Shown piece by piece: positions 16,705 through 26,511 of a stretch of 64,000 bases of DNA. Location of the stretch: assembly GCF_000024125.1 (NCBI RefSeq), contig NC_013222.1:558001-622000 (forward strand), read 5' to 3'. Both the position numbers and the translations under genes were made by a program. Origin of the DNA: Robiginitalea biformata HTCC2501. Its GTDB lineage: Bacteria; Bacteroidota; Bacteroidia; Flavobacteriales; Flavobacteriaceae. A model generated the notes under the pieces. That model was given only the letters and a program-made list of their open reading frames with translations, did not search any database and was not told the origin of the DNA. The first letter of the stretch is position 1; every line of letters begins with the position of its first letter.

Positions 16705-18150
16705 ATGGCTTATACTGAAGAAGAACTCAAGAAGGAACTCGAAACCAAGGAATACGAGTACGGATTCTACACGGATATCGAGTCGGATACGCTGCCCAAA
16801 GGGCTCAGCGAGGAAATTGTCATCGCCATCTCCAAAAAGAAAGAGGAGCCCGACTGGATGACCGAATGGCGGCTCGAGGCATTCCGCCACTGGAAGGAAA
16901 TGGTGGAGCCGGAATGGGCCAACATCCACTATAAAAAACCCGATTTCCAGAACATTTCCTACTATTCCGCCCCGAATAAAAAGCCCAAGTACGAGAGCCT
17001 GGACGAAGTAGATCCGGAACTGCTCGACACTTTCAAGAAACTCGGCATCCCGATCGAGGAGCAGAAGAAGCTGGCCGGGGTGGCCGTGGATTTTGTGATG
17101 GACTCGGTTTCGGTGGCCACCACGTTTAAGAAAACCCTGGCGGAGAAGGGCATTATTTTCTGTTCCATCTCCGAGGCGATCAAGGAACACCCGGAACTCG
17201 TACGCAAGTACCTGGGTACGGTGGTACCCCGGAAAGATAACTTTTACGCCGCCCTGAATTCAGCGGTATTTTCCGACGGGTCGTTCTGCTACATCCCAAA
17301 AGGGGTGCGCTGCCCGATGGAGCTCTCCACCTACTTCCGGATCAACCAGGCCGGTACCGGCCAGTTCGAACGAACGCTGGTGGTGGCCGATAAAGGCAGC
17401 TACGTGAGTTACCTGGAAGGGTGCACCGCTCCCTCCCGGGACGAAAACCAGCTTCACGCCGCCGTGGTGGAACTCATCGCCCTGGACGATGCGGAGATCA
17501 AATACTCCACGGTCCAGAACTGGTTCCCCGGCGACAAGGAAGGCAAGGGCGGGGTCTACAATTTCGTGACCAAGCGCGGGCTCTGCGAGAAAAACGCCAA
17601 GATATCATGGACCCAGGTGGAAACCGGGTCGGCGATTACCTGGAAGTACCCTTCCTGCGTGTTGAAAGGAGACAATTCCATCGGGGAATTCTACTCGATT
17701 GCCGTTACCAACAACCACCAGCAGGCCGATACGGGCACCAAGATGATTCACCTGGGCAACAATACCCGCAGTACGATCATCTCCAAGGGAATCTCCGCCG
17801 GCCGCTCCCAAAACAGCTACCGCGGGCTCGTACAGATTGGGCGCCGGGCCAAAAATGCCCGGAATTTCTCCCAGTGCGACTCCCTGCTCATGGGCAACGA
17901 ATGCGGAGCGCATACCTTCCCGTATATCGAGGCGAACAACAGCACGGCCCAGATTGAACACGAGGCAACCACGAGCAAGATCGGGGAAGACCAGATCTTC
18001 TATTGCAACCAGCGCGGCATCGACACGGAAAAAGCCATTGCGCTCATCGTAAACGGATTCAGCAAGGAAGTGCTGAACAAACTGCCGATGGAATTCGCAG
18101 TGGAAGCACAAAAATTATTGGAAATCAGCCTGGAAGGTTCTGTCGGATAA
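16705..18150 (+). CDS. sufB: Fe-S cluster assembly scaffold protein SufB
   Basis: A 481-residue SufB, the core scaffold subunit of the SufBC2D complex on which nascent [4Fe-4S] clusters form. Diagnostic stretches are [43 protein letters not shown] and [20 protein letters not shown]. Cysteines and glutamates in these blocks are the expected scaffold residues. Length is typical. It lies between sufA and sufC and encodes a cytosolic protein. Confidence 0.97.
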   Translation: MAYTEEELKKELETKEYEYGFYTDIESDTLPKGLSEEIVIAISKKKEEPDWMTEWRLEAFRHWKEMVEPEWANIHYKKPDFQNISYYSAPNKKPKYESLDEVDPELLDTFKKLGIPIEEQKKLAGVAVDFVMDSVSVATTFKKTLAEKGIIFCSISEAIKEHPELVRKYLGTVVPRKDNFYAALNSAVFSDGSFCYIPKGVRCPMELSTYFRINQAGTGQFERTLVVADKGSYVSYLEGCTAPSRDENQLHAAVVELIALDDAEIKYSTVQNWFPGDKEGKGGVYNFVTKRGLCEKNAKISWTQVETGSAITWKYPSCVLKGDNSIGEFYSIAVTNNHQQADTGTKMIHLGNNTRSTIISKGISAGRSQNSYRGLVQIGRRAKNARNFSQCDSLLMGNECGAHTFPYIEANNSTAQIEHEATTSKIGEDQIFYCNQRGIDTEKAIALIVNGFSKEVLNKLPMEFAVEAQKLLEISLEGSVG

Positions 18151-18180
18151 CCCAGGCCACTAGTTACTAAATTGACGGAT

Positions 18181-18933
<753 letters not shown>

Positions 18934-18987
18934 GGTATGGCGGAAACCCAAAAAGGAATCGCAACGGAACGAATCGCAACCCACACT

Positions 18988-20304
18988 ATGGATTTAAAAG
19001 ATAAATTGCTCGCCTCTTTCATGGCCTTTGAAAACCAGGTGGACATGGACCACCCGGTCCACGACATCCGTTCGGAAGCCATCCGGAATTTCGAGAGCAA
19101 GGGCTTCCCGCACCGCAAGATGGAGGCCTGGAAATACACCTCCCTGGCCCCGCTGCAAAAGGTGGATTTCAGCCTGTTTCCCAAGGAGGACAGCACCTTG
19201 GACTACCGGGAAGTGAAGCAGTACTTCCTGCACGAGGTGGACACGTATAAAATCGTATTTATCGACGGAATTTACAGTTCCTACCTCTCGGAGACCACCC
19301 ATGACGGGGTGGATATCTGCCTGATGAGCGCCGCGCTGAACAAGCCCATGTACCGCCCGATCATCGACGTGTATTTTAACAAGGTCGCCTCCCGGGAGGA
19401 ATCCCTCACCACGCTGAACACCGCCTTTACGCGGGAAGGGGCATACATCTATATCCCGAAGAACAAAGCCCCCCGCAAGCCGGTGGAAATCCTCCACCTC
19501 TCCACGGGGAACGAGGCGTCCCTCCTGCTGCAGCCCAGAAACCTCATCGTGGTGGAGGAAAATGCCGAGCTGCAGGTCATTGAGCGGCACCAGAGCCTCA
19601 CTTCCAACGAAGTGCTGACCAATTCGGTCACCGAGATCTTTGCCGCCAAAGATGCCATCGTCGATTATTACAAAGTACAGACGGACCGGCCCACGGCCTC
19701 CCTGATCGACAATACCTACATCGACCAGAAAACCAACAGCCAGGTAAGCGTCCATACGTTCTCCTTTGGGGGCAACCTCACCCGGAACAACCTGAATTTC
19801 TACCAGGACGGGAACCATATGAATTCCATCCTGAAAGGGGTGACCATCCTGGGCGACAAGCAGCATGTGGACCACCATACGCTGGTACACCACCAGCAGC
19901 CGGATTGCGAGAGCCACCAGGATTACAAGGGCATCTTCGGCGACCAGTCCACCGGGGTCTTCAACGGGAAGATCATCGTGGACAAAATCGCCCAGAAGAC
20001 AAACGCCTTCCAGCAGAACAACAACCTGCTGATCAGCGACAAGGCATCGGTCAATACGAAGCCCCAGTTGGAAATCTTTGCGGACGACGTAAAGTGCTCC
20101 CACGGCTGTACGATTGGCCAGCTGGACCAGGACGCGCTGTTTTACCTGCGCTCGCGAGGGATCGGCAAAAAAGAAGCCGAAGCCCTGCTGATGTACGCCT
20201 TTGCCAACAACGTGCTGGAAAGCGTCCGCATCCCGGAACTCAAGGGTCGCATCAACCGGTTGATTGCCGAAAAACTCGGGGTGCACCTCGGGTTTGACCT
20301 CTAG
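18988..20304 (+). CDS. sufD: Fe-S cluster assembly protein SufD
   Basis: A 438-residue SufD, the partner of SufB in the SufBC2D scaffold. The C-terminal core (SVHTFSFGGNLTRNNLNFYQ, HHTLVHHQQPDCESHQDYKG, VKCSHGCTIGQLDQDALFYLRSRG) is diagnostic. MDLKDKLLASFMAFEN is chosen as the N-terminus because it matches the usual beginning of flavobacterial SufD. An in-frame ATG at 18937, three bases after the sufC stop, would add 17 residues. That extension includes a short direct repeat (GAATCGCAAC twice), so it may be leader rather than coding. Confidence 0.93.
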   Translation: MDLKDKLLASFMAFENQVDMDHPVHDIRSEAIRNFESKGFPHRKMEAWKYTSLAPLQKVDFSLFPKEDSTLDYREVKQYFLHEVDTYKIVFIDGIYSSYLSETTHDGVDICLMSAALNKPMYRPIIDVYFNKVASREESLTTLNTAFTREGAYIYIPKNKAPRKPVEILHLSTGNEASLLLQPRNLIVVEENAELQVIERHQSLTSNEVLTNSVTEIFAAKDAIVDYYKVQTDRPTASLIDNTYIDQKTNSQVSVHTFSFGGNLTRNNLNFYQDGNHMNSILKGVTILGDKQHVDHHTLVHHQQPDCESHQDYKGIFGDQSTGVFNGKIIVDKIAQKTNAFQQNNNLLISDKASVNTKPQLEIFADDVKCSHGCTIGQLDQDALFYLRSRGIGKKEAEALLMYAFANNVLESVRIPELKGRINRLIAEKLGVHLGFDL

Positions 20305-20356
20305 GTCGGTATCCCGAAATCCGAATCAGCCCAATTTCAATCTGAAAACCACGCGA

Positions 20357-21571
20357 ATGTTCGACGTTGCCCGCATCCGTAACGATTTCCCCATCCTGTC
20401 GCGGCAGGTGAACGGGGAGCCGCTCGTCTACCTGGACAACGCGGCCACCTCCCAGACGCCCCGGCAGGTAATCGACGCCATTACGGATTACTATTCCCGC
20501 TACAACGCAAATATCCACCGGGGGGTGCATACGCTGTCCCAGGAAGCCACCGATGCCTATGAGCAGGCGCGGATCAAAATCCAGAAGCACTTTAACGCGG
20601 CCCATCCCCATGAGATCATCATGACCTCCGGGACGACCCACGGCATCAACCTGGTGGCCCAGGGGTTTACCGGGTTTTTACAGCAAGGCGACGAGGTTTG
20701 GGTGTCCGCCATGGAACACCACTCCAACATCGTCCCGTGGCAGATGCTCTGCGAGCGGACCGGGGCCAGGCTTCGGGTGATCCCGATGAACAAAAATGGC
20801 GAACTGGAGCTGGACACCTTCCGGGAGGGCCTCTCGGACAAGACGCGCCTGGTTTTTGTGAACCACGTATCCAATGCGCTCGGGACCGTCAACCCGATTG
20901 AAGAAATTATTTCCCTGGCGCATGACGCCGGGGCTGCCGTACTCGTGGACGGTGCCCAGGCCGCCCCCCATATCCGGGCAGACCTGCAAGCCCTCGACGC
21001 GGACTTCTACACGGTTTCCGCCCACAAACTCTGCGGCCCCACCGGGGTAGGCGCCCTCTACGGCAAGGAATCCTGGCTGGAGAAACTGCCCCCCTACCAG
21101 GGCGGGGGCGAGATGATCGAAGAGGTCACTTTTGAGAAAACCACCTATGCCGGGCTGCCCCATAAATTCGAGGCAGGCACGCCAAATATCTGCGGGGGCA
21201 TCGCCTTCGGCGCCGCCCTGGACTACCTGAACGGAATCGGGATGAAAGCCATAGCGGAATACGAAGCGGAATTACTGGCCTACGCCACGAAAAATCTGAA
21301 AACGATTCCGGGCCTGAAAATCTACGGGGAGGCCGCCCGAAAAACCTCGGTGATTTCCTTCAACCTGGAAGGCATCCACCCCTACGACGTGGGGACCATC
21401 CTGGACAAATTGGGCATTGCCGTGCGGACCGGACACCATTGCGCCCAGCCCGTGATGGACTTTTACGGCATCCCGGGAACCGTCCGGGCGAGTTTTAGCT
21501 TTTACAATACCCGGGAGGAAGCAGACCGGCTGGTAGCCGCAGTGGAAAAGGCCCGGCAGATGCTCGCCTAG
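20357..21571 (+). CDS. sufS: SufS-type cysteine desulfurase
   Basis: A 404-residue pyridoxal-phosphate enzyme that releases sulfur from L-cysteine as a persulfide for Fe-S assembly. The PLP lysine is K224 in TVSAHKLCGPTGVG, and the catalytic cysteine is C362 in RTGHHCAQPVM. Both are SufS-type (class II). The start MFDVARIRNDFPIL is preferred over an upstream in-frame ATG that overlaps sufD. A 42-bp imperfect duplication of its last codons lies just after the stop (21593-21623). SufE is the expected partner. Confidence 0.96.
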   Translation: MFDVARIRNDFPILSRQVNGEPLVYLDNAATSQTPRQVIDAITDYYSRYNANIHRGVHTLSQEATDAYEQARIKIQKHFNAAHPHEIIMTSGTTHGINLVAQGFTGFLQQGDEVWVSAMEHHSNIVPWQMLCERTGARLRVIPMNKNGELELDTFREGLSDKTRLVFVNHVSNALGTVNPIEEIISLAHDAGAAVLVDGAQAAPHIRADLQALDADFYTVSAHKLCGPTGVGALYGKESWLEKLPPYQGGGEMIEEVTFEKTTYAGLPHKFEAGTPNICGGIAFGAALDYLNGIGMKAIAEYEAELLAYATKNLKTIPGLKIYGEAARKTSVISFNLEGIHPYDVGTILDKLGIAVRTGHHCAQPVMDFYGIPGTVRASFSFYNTREEADRLVAAVEKARQMLA

Positions 21572-21623
21572 GTCTGGCAGGTCCTGGTTTAGGCCCGGCA
21601 GATGCCCGCCCAGGCCCGTCTGG
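21551..21623 (+). repeat. Imperfect 42-bp-offset duplication of the sufS 3' end
   Basis: GCCCGGCAGATGCTCGCCTA (last codons of sufS, 21551) recurs as GCCCGGCAGATGCCCGCCCA at 21593, exactly 42 bp later. The second copy has lost the stop codon (TAG to CAG). It looks like a decayed tandem duplication. Confidence 0.55.
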
Positions 21624-21693
21624 ATACCGGGGCTCAAAAGACACCTGGCACCAGGGGCTGCACGGGTAAGTTGAATGCCCGGAATTCTATTCG

Positions 21694-21701
21694 TATTTTT
21701 G
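21694..21701 (+). promoter_or_regulatory. -7 box of sufE
   Basis: TATTTTTG ends 5 nt before the sufE ATG at 21707. sufE and downstream genes therefore seem to have their own promoter and a nearly leaderless transcript. Confidence 0.6.
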
Positions 21702-21706
21702 CAACT

Positions 21707-22141
21707 ATGGAGCAGCAATCAATCCAGGAAATCCAGGACGAAATCGTCGACGAGTTCTCACTCTTTGACGACTGGATGCAGCGCTATGAGTACATGATTG
21801 AACTGGGCAAATCCCTGCCGGTCATCGAAGCGCGGTACAAGACGGAAGAAAACCTGATCAAAGGGTGCCAGAGCAAGGTCTGGGTACACGCCGAACTCAG
21901 GGACGGCCGGCTGTATTTCACGGCAGACAGCGAGGCGATTATCACCAAGGGGATTATCGCTATCCTGGTCCGGGCCTTTTCGGGCCAGAAGCCCGCGGAT
22001 ATCATTGGCGCGAAAACGGACTTTATCGACGAAATCGGGCTCAAGGAACACTTGTCGCCCACCCGGGCCAACGGCCTGGTGAGTATGATCAAACAACTGA
22101 AGCTCTACGCTGTGGCCTACGAGACCCAAATGGAGTCCTGA
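21707..22141 (+). CDS. sufE: SufE-family sulfur acceptor
   Basis: A 144-residue SufE that accepts persulfide sulfur from SufS and delivers it to SufB. The acceptor cysteine is C54 in LIKGCQSKVWVHAEL. The conserved IGLKEHLSPTRANGLVSMIKQ segment is near the C-terminus. The ATG at 21707 is chosen over the longer frame because a TATTTTTG -7 box lies immediately before it. An internal promoter may allow expression apart from sufABCDS. Confidence 0.95.
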   Translation: MEQQSIQEIQDEIVDEFSLFDDWMQRYEYMIELGKSLPVIEARYKTEENLIKGCQSKVWVHAELRDGRLYFTADSEAIITKGIIAILVRAFSGQKPADIIGAKTDFIDEIGLKEHLSPTRANGLVSMIKQLKLYAVAYETQMES

Positions 22142-22198
22142 GCCGGCAGGGAGTTGAAAGGGACCGCCCCCGGGCGCTCCCGCCAAATTCGAACGAAC

Positions 22199-22528
22199 AT
22201 GGAAGCAAATACAGGTATCGACACACAGGAACTGGGCGAAAAAATCGTCGGGGTCCTCAAGACTATTTATGACCCGGAGATCCCGGTGGACATCTATGAG
22301 CTCGGTCTCATCTACGACGTCTTTGTCAACGAGGACCGGGAAGTGAAGATTCTGATGACGCTCACCTCCCCCAACTGCCCGGTGGCCGAGAGCCTCCCGG
22401 TGGAGGTGGAGGAAAAAGTGAAGTCCCTGGACCTGGTGGCCGACGCCGAGGTGGAAATCACTTTCGACCCGCCCTGGACCCAGGAGCTGATGAGCGAGGA
22501 AGCCAAGCTGGAACTCGGCTTGTTATAA
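22199..22528 (+). CDS. SufT-like MIP18/DUF59 Fe-S maturation protein
   Basis: A 109-residue protein of the MIP18/DUF59 (PaaD-like, SufT) family, commonly the last gene of suf loci and implicated in Fe-S protein maturation. The family block DPEIPVDIYELGLIYDV is near residues 24-40, and MTLTSPNCPVAESLP carries the conserved cysteine. Start MEANTGIDTQEL is chosen. It follows sufE by 57 bp. Confidence 0.9.
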   Translation: MEANTGIDTQELGEKIVGVLKTIYDPEIPVDIYELGLIYDVFVNEDREVKILMTLTSPNCPVAESLPVEVEEKVKSLDLVADAEVEITFDPPWTQELMSEEAKLELGLL

Positions 22529-22579
22529 CCGGTTCGGCGAAATGCAATTTCGCGTGCCATGCACATTAAATCAATCCCA

Positions 22580-23092
22580 ATGAACGAGGAAAAGGAAATC
22601 GTCAACCGGGTTGCCAACAGCCCATTGGTCACCTTTGACCTGGAAGCGCTCTACCCGGAAGGTCCCCGTTTCCGGATCGATATCAGCCAGTGGCTGGAGG
22701 AAGGCCTGGTCCTGAGGGAAAAGGCTTTCCGAGAGGCCCTGGGCGCCCATGACTGGACGGTTTACCTGGACGGGTACGTATCCCTGTTTTGCACAACCGA
22801 CGCCATTGTACCTGCCTGGGCGTATTTGTTGATAACCTCCTACCTGAACCCGTTTGCAAAGCTGGTGGTAGCCGGGCCGCCCGAACTGCTCGAATCGGTT
22901 GCCTACCGGGACCTGCTCGAAGCCATGGACCTGGAGCCTTATCGGGATAAGCCCGTGATAATCAAGGGGTGCAGCAAAAAAGAAGTTCCCCAGTCCGCCT
23001 ACCTCTGGGCCCTGGAGAAATTGCAGGGCGTCGCCCGACACGTCCATTTCGGGGAGGCTTGTTCCTCGGTGCCTATCGTCCGCAGGAAATAA
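22580..23092 (+). CDS. DUF2480 family protein
   Basis: A 170-residue Bacteroidota protein matching DUF2480 by its opening (EIVNRVANSPLVTFDLEALYP), its central DGYVSLFCTTDAIVPAWAYLL and its C-terminal cysteine-containing IIKGCSKKEVP. It is commonly found beside suf genes in Flavobacteriia, so a link to Fe-S assembly is plausible but unproven. The ATG at 22580 is preferred to one seven codons upstream. Confidence 0.85.
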   Translation: MNEEKEIVNRVANSPLVTFDLEALYPEGPRFRIDISQWLEEGLVLREKAFREALGAHDWTVYLDGYVSLFCTTDAIVPAWAYLLITSYLNPFAKLVVAGPPELLESVAYRDLLEAMDLEPYRDKPVIIKGCSKKEVPQSAYLWALEKLQGVARHVHFGEACSSVPIVRRK

Positions 23093-23143
23093 TGTTGATA
23101 ACGTGGGGTGTTTATCAACAATCCGTATTTTAGCTGTTGAAAA
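23093..23143. promoter_or_regulatory. Inverted TGTTGATAA elements upstream of the DUF3078 gene
   Basis: TGTTGATAA (23093-23101) and its exact reverse complement TTATCAACA (23112-23120) flank a 10-nt spacer. A third related copy, TGTTGAAAA, is at 23135-23143. This may be a regulator site, a hairpin, or a set of DnaA-box-like sites (one base from TTATCCACA). Confidence 0.45.
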
Positions 23144-23159
23144 CACTAACACCAAGCAC

Positions 23160-24086
23160 ATGAGAAAATTACTCCTTTCAGCGCTTTGCGCTTTGACGGC
23201 AACCGCTGCCTTTGCGCAAACCGAGGCTGAACTCAAGGCCGCCCTGGCCGAGAAAAAAGATTCCATCGCAGCAATCCAGGGCCGGGCCGATGCCATCAAG
23301 GCGCAGATCGCTGCCCTGCCCGGTTGGAAAACCGGCGCCTTCGGAACCATCGGAGGTTCCATCTCCAACTTCAACAACTGGTATGCCCAGGGCATTCCGA
23401 ACAACTCCTCGGGGAATATCGGGTTTACCGTCAACGCCTTTGCCAATTTGCAGGAGGAGAAGTTTTTCTGGAGGAATTCCGGGAATTTAAACCTGAGCTG
23501 GGTGAAACTGGACGACGAAGACGACCCCACCGACAACGACGGGTTTCGCAACGCCGTCGACGTATTTAACCTGACCTCCCTCTACGGCTGGAAGCTCAGC
23601 GAAAAATTTGCCATTTCCGCCCTGGGGGAGTACCGGACCACGCTCCTGGACAATTTCAACGATCCGGGATATCTGGACCTCGGGGTCGGGGGTACGTGGA
23701 CGCCACTGGCCAACCTGGTGGTGGTGGTCCACCCGCTCAACTACAACTTTGTCTTCAGCGACGAGGATACCATATTTGAGTCCTCCCTGGGGGCCAAGGT
23801 GGTGGCGGATTACACGCGGGACATAGGCGCAATCGCTTTTAAGTCAAATCTTTCGGCCTTTTTGAGCTATGAAGGCAGCGACCTGAATAACTGGACATGG
23901 GTGAACTCCTTCAGCTATACGCTCTGGAAAATGATCGGGGTTGGATTCGACTTTGGCCTCCGCAGCAACAAACAGGAAGCCGTCAACTACGCGGTCAATA
24001 CGCTGGGGGATACAGACGCGGATTTCGATTCCGTGGACAACGACCTGCAGACATACTGGACCCTCGGGCTGAGCTATAAATTCTGA
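23160..24086 (+). CDS. DUF3078 outer-membrane protein
   Basis: A 308-residue exported protein with signal peptide MRKLLLSALCALTATAAFA. A short heptad-like stretch follows (ELKAALAEKKDSIAAIQGRADAIKAQ, about 22-47, possible coiled coil), then beta-strand-rich sequence ending in the C-terminal aromatic YWTLGLSYKF. The motif GGSISNFNNWYAQGIPNNSSG is typical of DUF3078, a Bacteroidota family predicted to form an outer-membrane beta-barrel. A strong terminator follows. Confidence 0.85.
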   Translation: MRKLLLSALCALTATAAFAQTEAELKAALAEKKDSIAAIQGRADAIKAQIAALPGWKTGAFGTIGGSISNFNNWYAQGIPNNSSGNIGFTVNAFANLQEEKFFWRNSGNLNLSWVKLDDEDDPTDNDGFRNAVDVFNLTSLYGWKLSEKFAISALGEYRTTLLDNFNDPGYLDLGVGGTWTPLANLVVVVHPLNYNFVFSDEDTIFESSLGAKVVADYTRDIGAIAFKSNLSAFLSYEGSDLNNWTWVNSFSYTLWKMIGVGFDFGLRSNKQEAVNYAVNTLGDTDADFDSVDNDLQTYWTLGLSYKF

Positions 24087-24114
24087 TCCGATTCGGACCC
24101 GGTTCGGGCAAAAA

Positions 24115-24148
24115 GAAAAAAGCCCCGGCGCATTGCCGGGGCTTTTTC
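24115..24148 (+). terminator. Strong bidirectional terminator
   Basis: AAAAAAGCCCCGGC and GCCGGGGCTTTTT pair around a short GCATT loop. With A and T runs on both sides, it can end the DUF3078 transcript and also reads as a terminator on the minus strand, facing the end of hflX. Confidence 0.85.
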
Positions 24149-24347
24149 GTTGGGGTAGGTTATACCATCTGGTTATTTAGCACGTGTTTGTTCAGGCGCG
24201 ACTTGGGATAAACACTATCACTTAAACACAGTATAAATATAGGAGGTTCCTGCCAAAACCCCGCAAATTATGTTGCCAATTTACAGGAAGGTGTTGTCTG
24301 TTGGACGAGCTGTTCGGTATTATCGGTGAACGGTCCGGGCCATCCCC

Positions 24348-25565
24348 TCACTGGCTGTAGGCGTCCAGGTTTTCCGGATAGAGGAAGTTGTTGTAGGGGA
24401 ACCGCGTTACGTGAATGTCCCGGACGCGCTGGTAGACGCGTTTGCGGAATTCATCCAGGTTCTCCTTGTTTAGGGCGGAGATAAAGATTGCATCCCCGGA
24501 CATCCGCTGCATCCAGGTGGCCCGCCATTCGTCAATGGAATAGTGGCGGCTCGTCCGCTCGGTGATCAGGTCGTCCTCCTCCAGGGGTTCCGCCTCGTAC
24601 AGGTCGATTTTGTTGAAGACCATCAGCGTCTCCTTTTCTGCACAGTCAATCTCGGCCAGAATCTGGTTTACCGAATCGATATGCTCTTCAAAATTCGGAT
24701 GGGAAATGTCCACCACGTGCAACAGCAGGTCGGCTTCCCGGACCTCGTCGAGCGTACTTTTAAAACTCTCCACGAGTTGGGTGGGCAGCTTGCGGATAAA
24801 CCCTACCGTATCGCTGAGCAGGAAGGGCAGGTTGCCCAATACCACTTTGCGGACGGTGGTGTCCAGGGTGGCGAAGAGTTTGTTTTCCGCAAACACCTCG
24901 CTCTTGCTTACCACATTCATCAGCGTGGACTTGCCCACATTCGTATAGCCCACCAATGCTACCCGGACCAGGGAGCCCCGGTTGCCCCGCTGGGTCTCCA
25001 TCTGTTTGTCGATCTTGGCGAGCTTCTTCTTGAGCAGGGAGATGCGGTCACGGACAATCCGGCGGTCCGTCTCGATTTCGGTTTCCCCCGGGCCGCGCAT
25101 CCCGATACCCCCTCGCTGGCGTTCCAGGTGGGTCCAGAGGCCGGTGAGGCGGGGCAGCAGGTATTCGTATTGGGCGAGCTCCACCTGGGTCCGCGCATAA
25201 CTGGTCGTCGCCCGCTGGGCAAAGATATCCAGGATCAGCCCCGTCCGGTCGATGATCTTACAGCGGAGCTGTTTCTCGATGTTTCGCTGTTGTACAGGGC
25301 TCAATTCGTCGTCGAAGATGACGGAGCCGACTTCCTCTTTTTTAACAAAGGCCTGTACCTCTTCGAGCTTTCCGCTGCCGATAAAGGTCTTTGGGTTCGG
25401 GACATCGATGCGCTGCACAAACCGGCCAACGACCTCGCCCCCGGCCGTGTAAGTCAGGAATTCCAGTTCGTCCAGGTACTCGTTTACCTTCTCCTCGGGC
25501 TGTTCCCGGGTAATGATTCCGATGAGCACCGCCTTTTCATATTCCGTTGTCTTCCGCTCGAGCAT
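24348..25565 (-). CDS. hflX: GTPase HflX
   Basis: A 405-residue HflX, a ribosome-associated GTPase that rescues or splits stalled ribosomes under stress. The N-terminal HflX domain includes ERQRGGIGMRGPGETEIETDRR (about 170-190), the family linker. The G domain has G1 GYTNVGKST, G3 DTVGFI and G4 NKID. The ATG at 25565 (MLERKTTEYEK) is preferred over an upstream one because a TAATTTTG -7 box lies between them. It appears monocistronic. Confidence 0.95.
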   Translation of the reverse strand: MLERKTTEYEKAVLIGIITREQPEEKVNEYLDELEFLTYTAGGEVVGRFVQRIDVPNPKTFIGSGKLEEVQAFVKKEEVGSVIFDDELSPVQQRNIEKQLRCKIIDRTGLILDIFAQRATTSYARTQVELAQYEYLLPRLTGLWTHLERQRGGIGMRGPGETEIETDRRIVRDRISLLKKKLAKIDKQMETQRGNRGSLVRVALVGYTNVGKSTLMNVVSKSEVFAENKLFATLDTTVRKVVLGNLPFLLSDTVGFIRKLPTQLVESFKSTLDEVREADLLLHVVDISHPNFEEHIDSVNQILAEIDCAEKETLMVFNKIDLYEAEPLEEDDLITERTSRHYSIDEWRATWMQRMSGDAIFISALNKENLDEFRKRVYQRVRDIHVTRFPYNNFLYPENLDAYSQ

Positions 25566-25582
25566 AGTAATCTTTCCTGATG

Positions 25583-25590
25583 CAAAATTA
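25583..25590 (-). promoter_or_regulatory. -7 box of hflX
   Basis: TAATTTTG on the minus strand matches TAnnTTTG, 17 nt before the preferred hflX ATG. Confidence 0.55.
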
Positions 25591-25674
25591 CACATTCGCC
25601 GCGAAGTGCTTGTTGCAATCGAAAAAAGAACTTGGAGTCGGCATCACTCCTTTCGTCTTCGGTTTAGTTCCGGA

Positions 25675-26355
25675 TCAATCTTGCACCGGGCGTATTCCGA
25701 AAATCAATAAATAGCCGATTATCCAGAACTCGCCTATGGTAGCCGGAATAGTGAGGGTGCCAACCCAGGAACCTGAGATGCCGGCGTAGTTGATGCATGC
25801 GCTAAGTACATAACCCACTCCTCCAATAATCAAAATTCTGCCCAACCAAATTGGCATTCGTTTCGAGCTGGTAATGATATATCCCATCGGAATGAGCCAA
25901 AGTCCAAAAAAAAGCGATCCGATACCCCAGGCATTAGACATCAGCCCGGTCAACAAATCAATATGGGCCACTTTGACTTCCATATCCAGGGAAGACAGCG
26001 CGGTTTCAATGGCAACTCCCATGGCGATGGCGCTGAACATAATGACAACTGCGTTGACTGTCCCCCAAATCGCCGTAGCCAGGGCGGCCCACTCATTGCT
26101 ATCCCGGAAGAGTCGGTAAAACCAGATAGCCGTTAACGCCTGTGTAAAAATTATTGCGAATTCTGCCAGTAAGCGAAGGCGGGCAAGGGTTTCCCCCTCT
26201 ACTAAATTCAAAACGGTCTGTTGGGGATCGGCGACATAAACCCTGGGGTGCAGGAACAAAAATCCCAGCATGCCGGAAATGGCAAGAAGCAAATACCAAA
26301 TTCCCGTGGTCCTTGCAATAGTGATTGACCTGCCGTGTTCGTTTCTTGTGCGCAT
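25675..26355 (-). CDS. DUF4386 family membrane protein
   Basis: A 226-residue integral membrane protein with about six helices. The opening ARTTGIWYLLLAISGMLGFLFLHPRVYV and the GLMSNAWGIGSLFFGLWLIPMGY segment fit DUF4386. Function is unknown. The gene looks clearly more AT-rich than its neighbours, which suggests recent acquisition. The start at 26355 (MRTRNEHGRS) is preferred; the longer frame has no supporting signal. Confidence 0.75.
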   Translation of the reverse strand: MRTRNEHGRSITIARTTGIWYLLLAISGMLGFLFLHPRVYVADPQQTVLNLVEGETLARLRLLAEFAIIFTQALTAIWFYRLFRDSNEWAALATAIWGTVNAVVIMFSAIAMGVAIETALSSLDMEVKVAHIDLLTGLMSNAWGIGSLFFGLWLIPMGYIITSSKRMPIWLGRILIIGGVGYVLSACINYAGISGSWVGTLTIPATIGEFWIIGYLLIFGIRPVQD

Positions 26356-26511
26356 ACTTACATGAATTTTGGGAAGGCGCAGAATCAGTGGAACGACACA
26401 GCAGCCCTGAGGCATCTCACATATGACGATGTGCAAGAGGACTTGTTACAGTATCATTCAAATTCAGGCCGGGCATACAGACAAATGACCCAAATCACAA
26501 CCACCCGGATC

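Noticed and set aside
23093..23143. Chromosome replication origin
   Set aside because: Only three imperfect DnaA-like sites, no dnaA gene and no AT-rich unwinding region; kept only as a regulatory observation.
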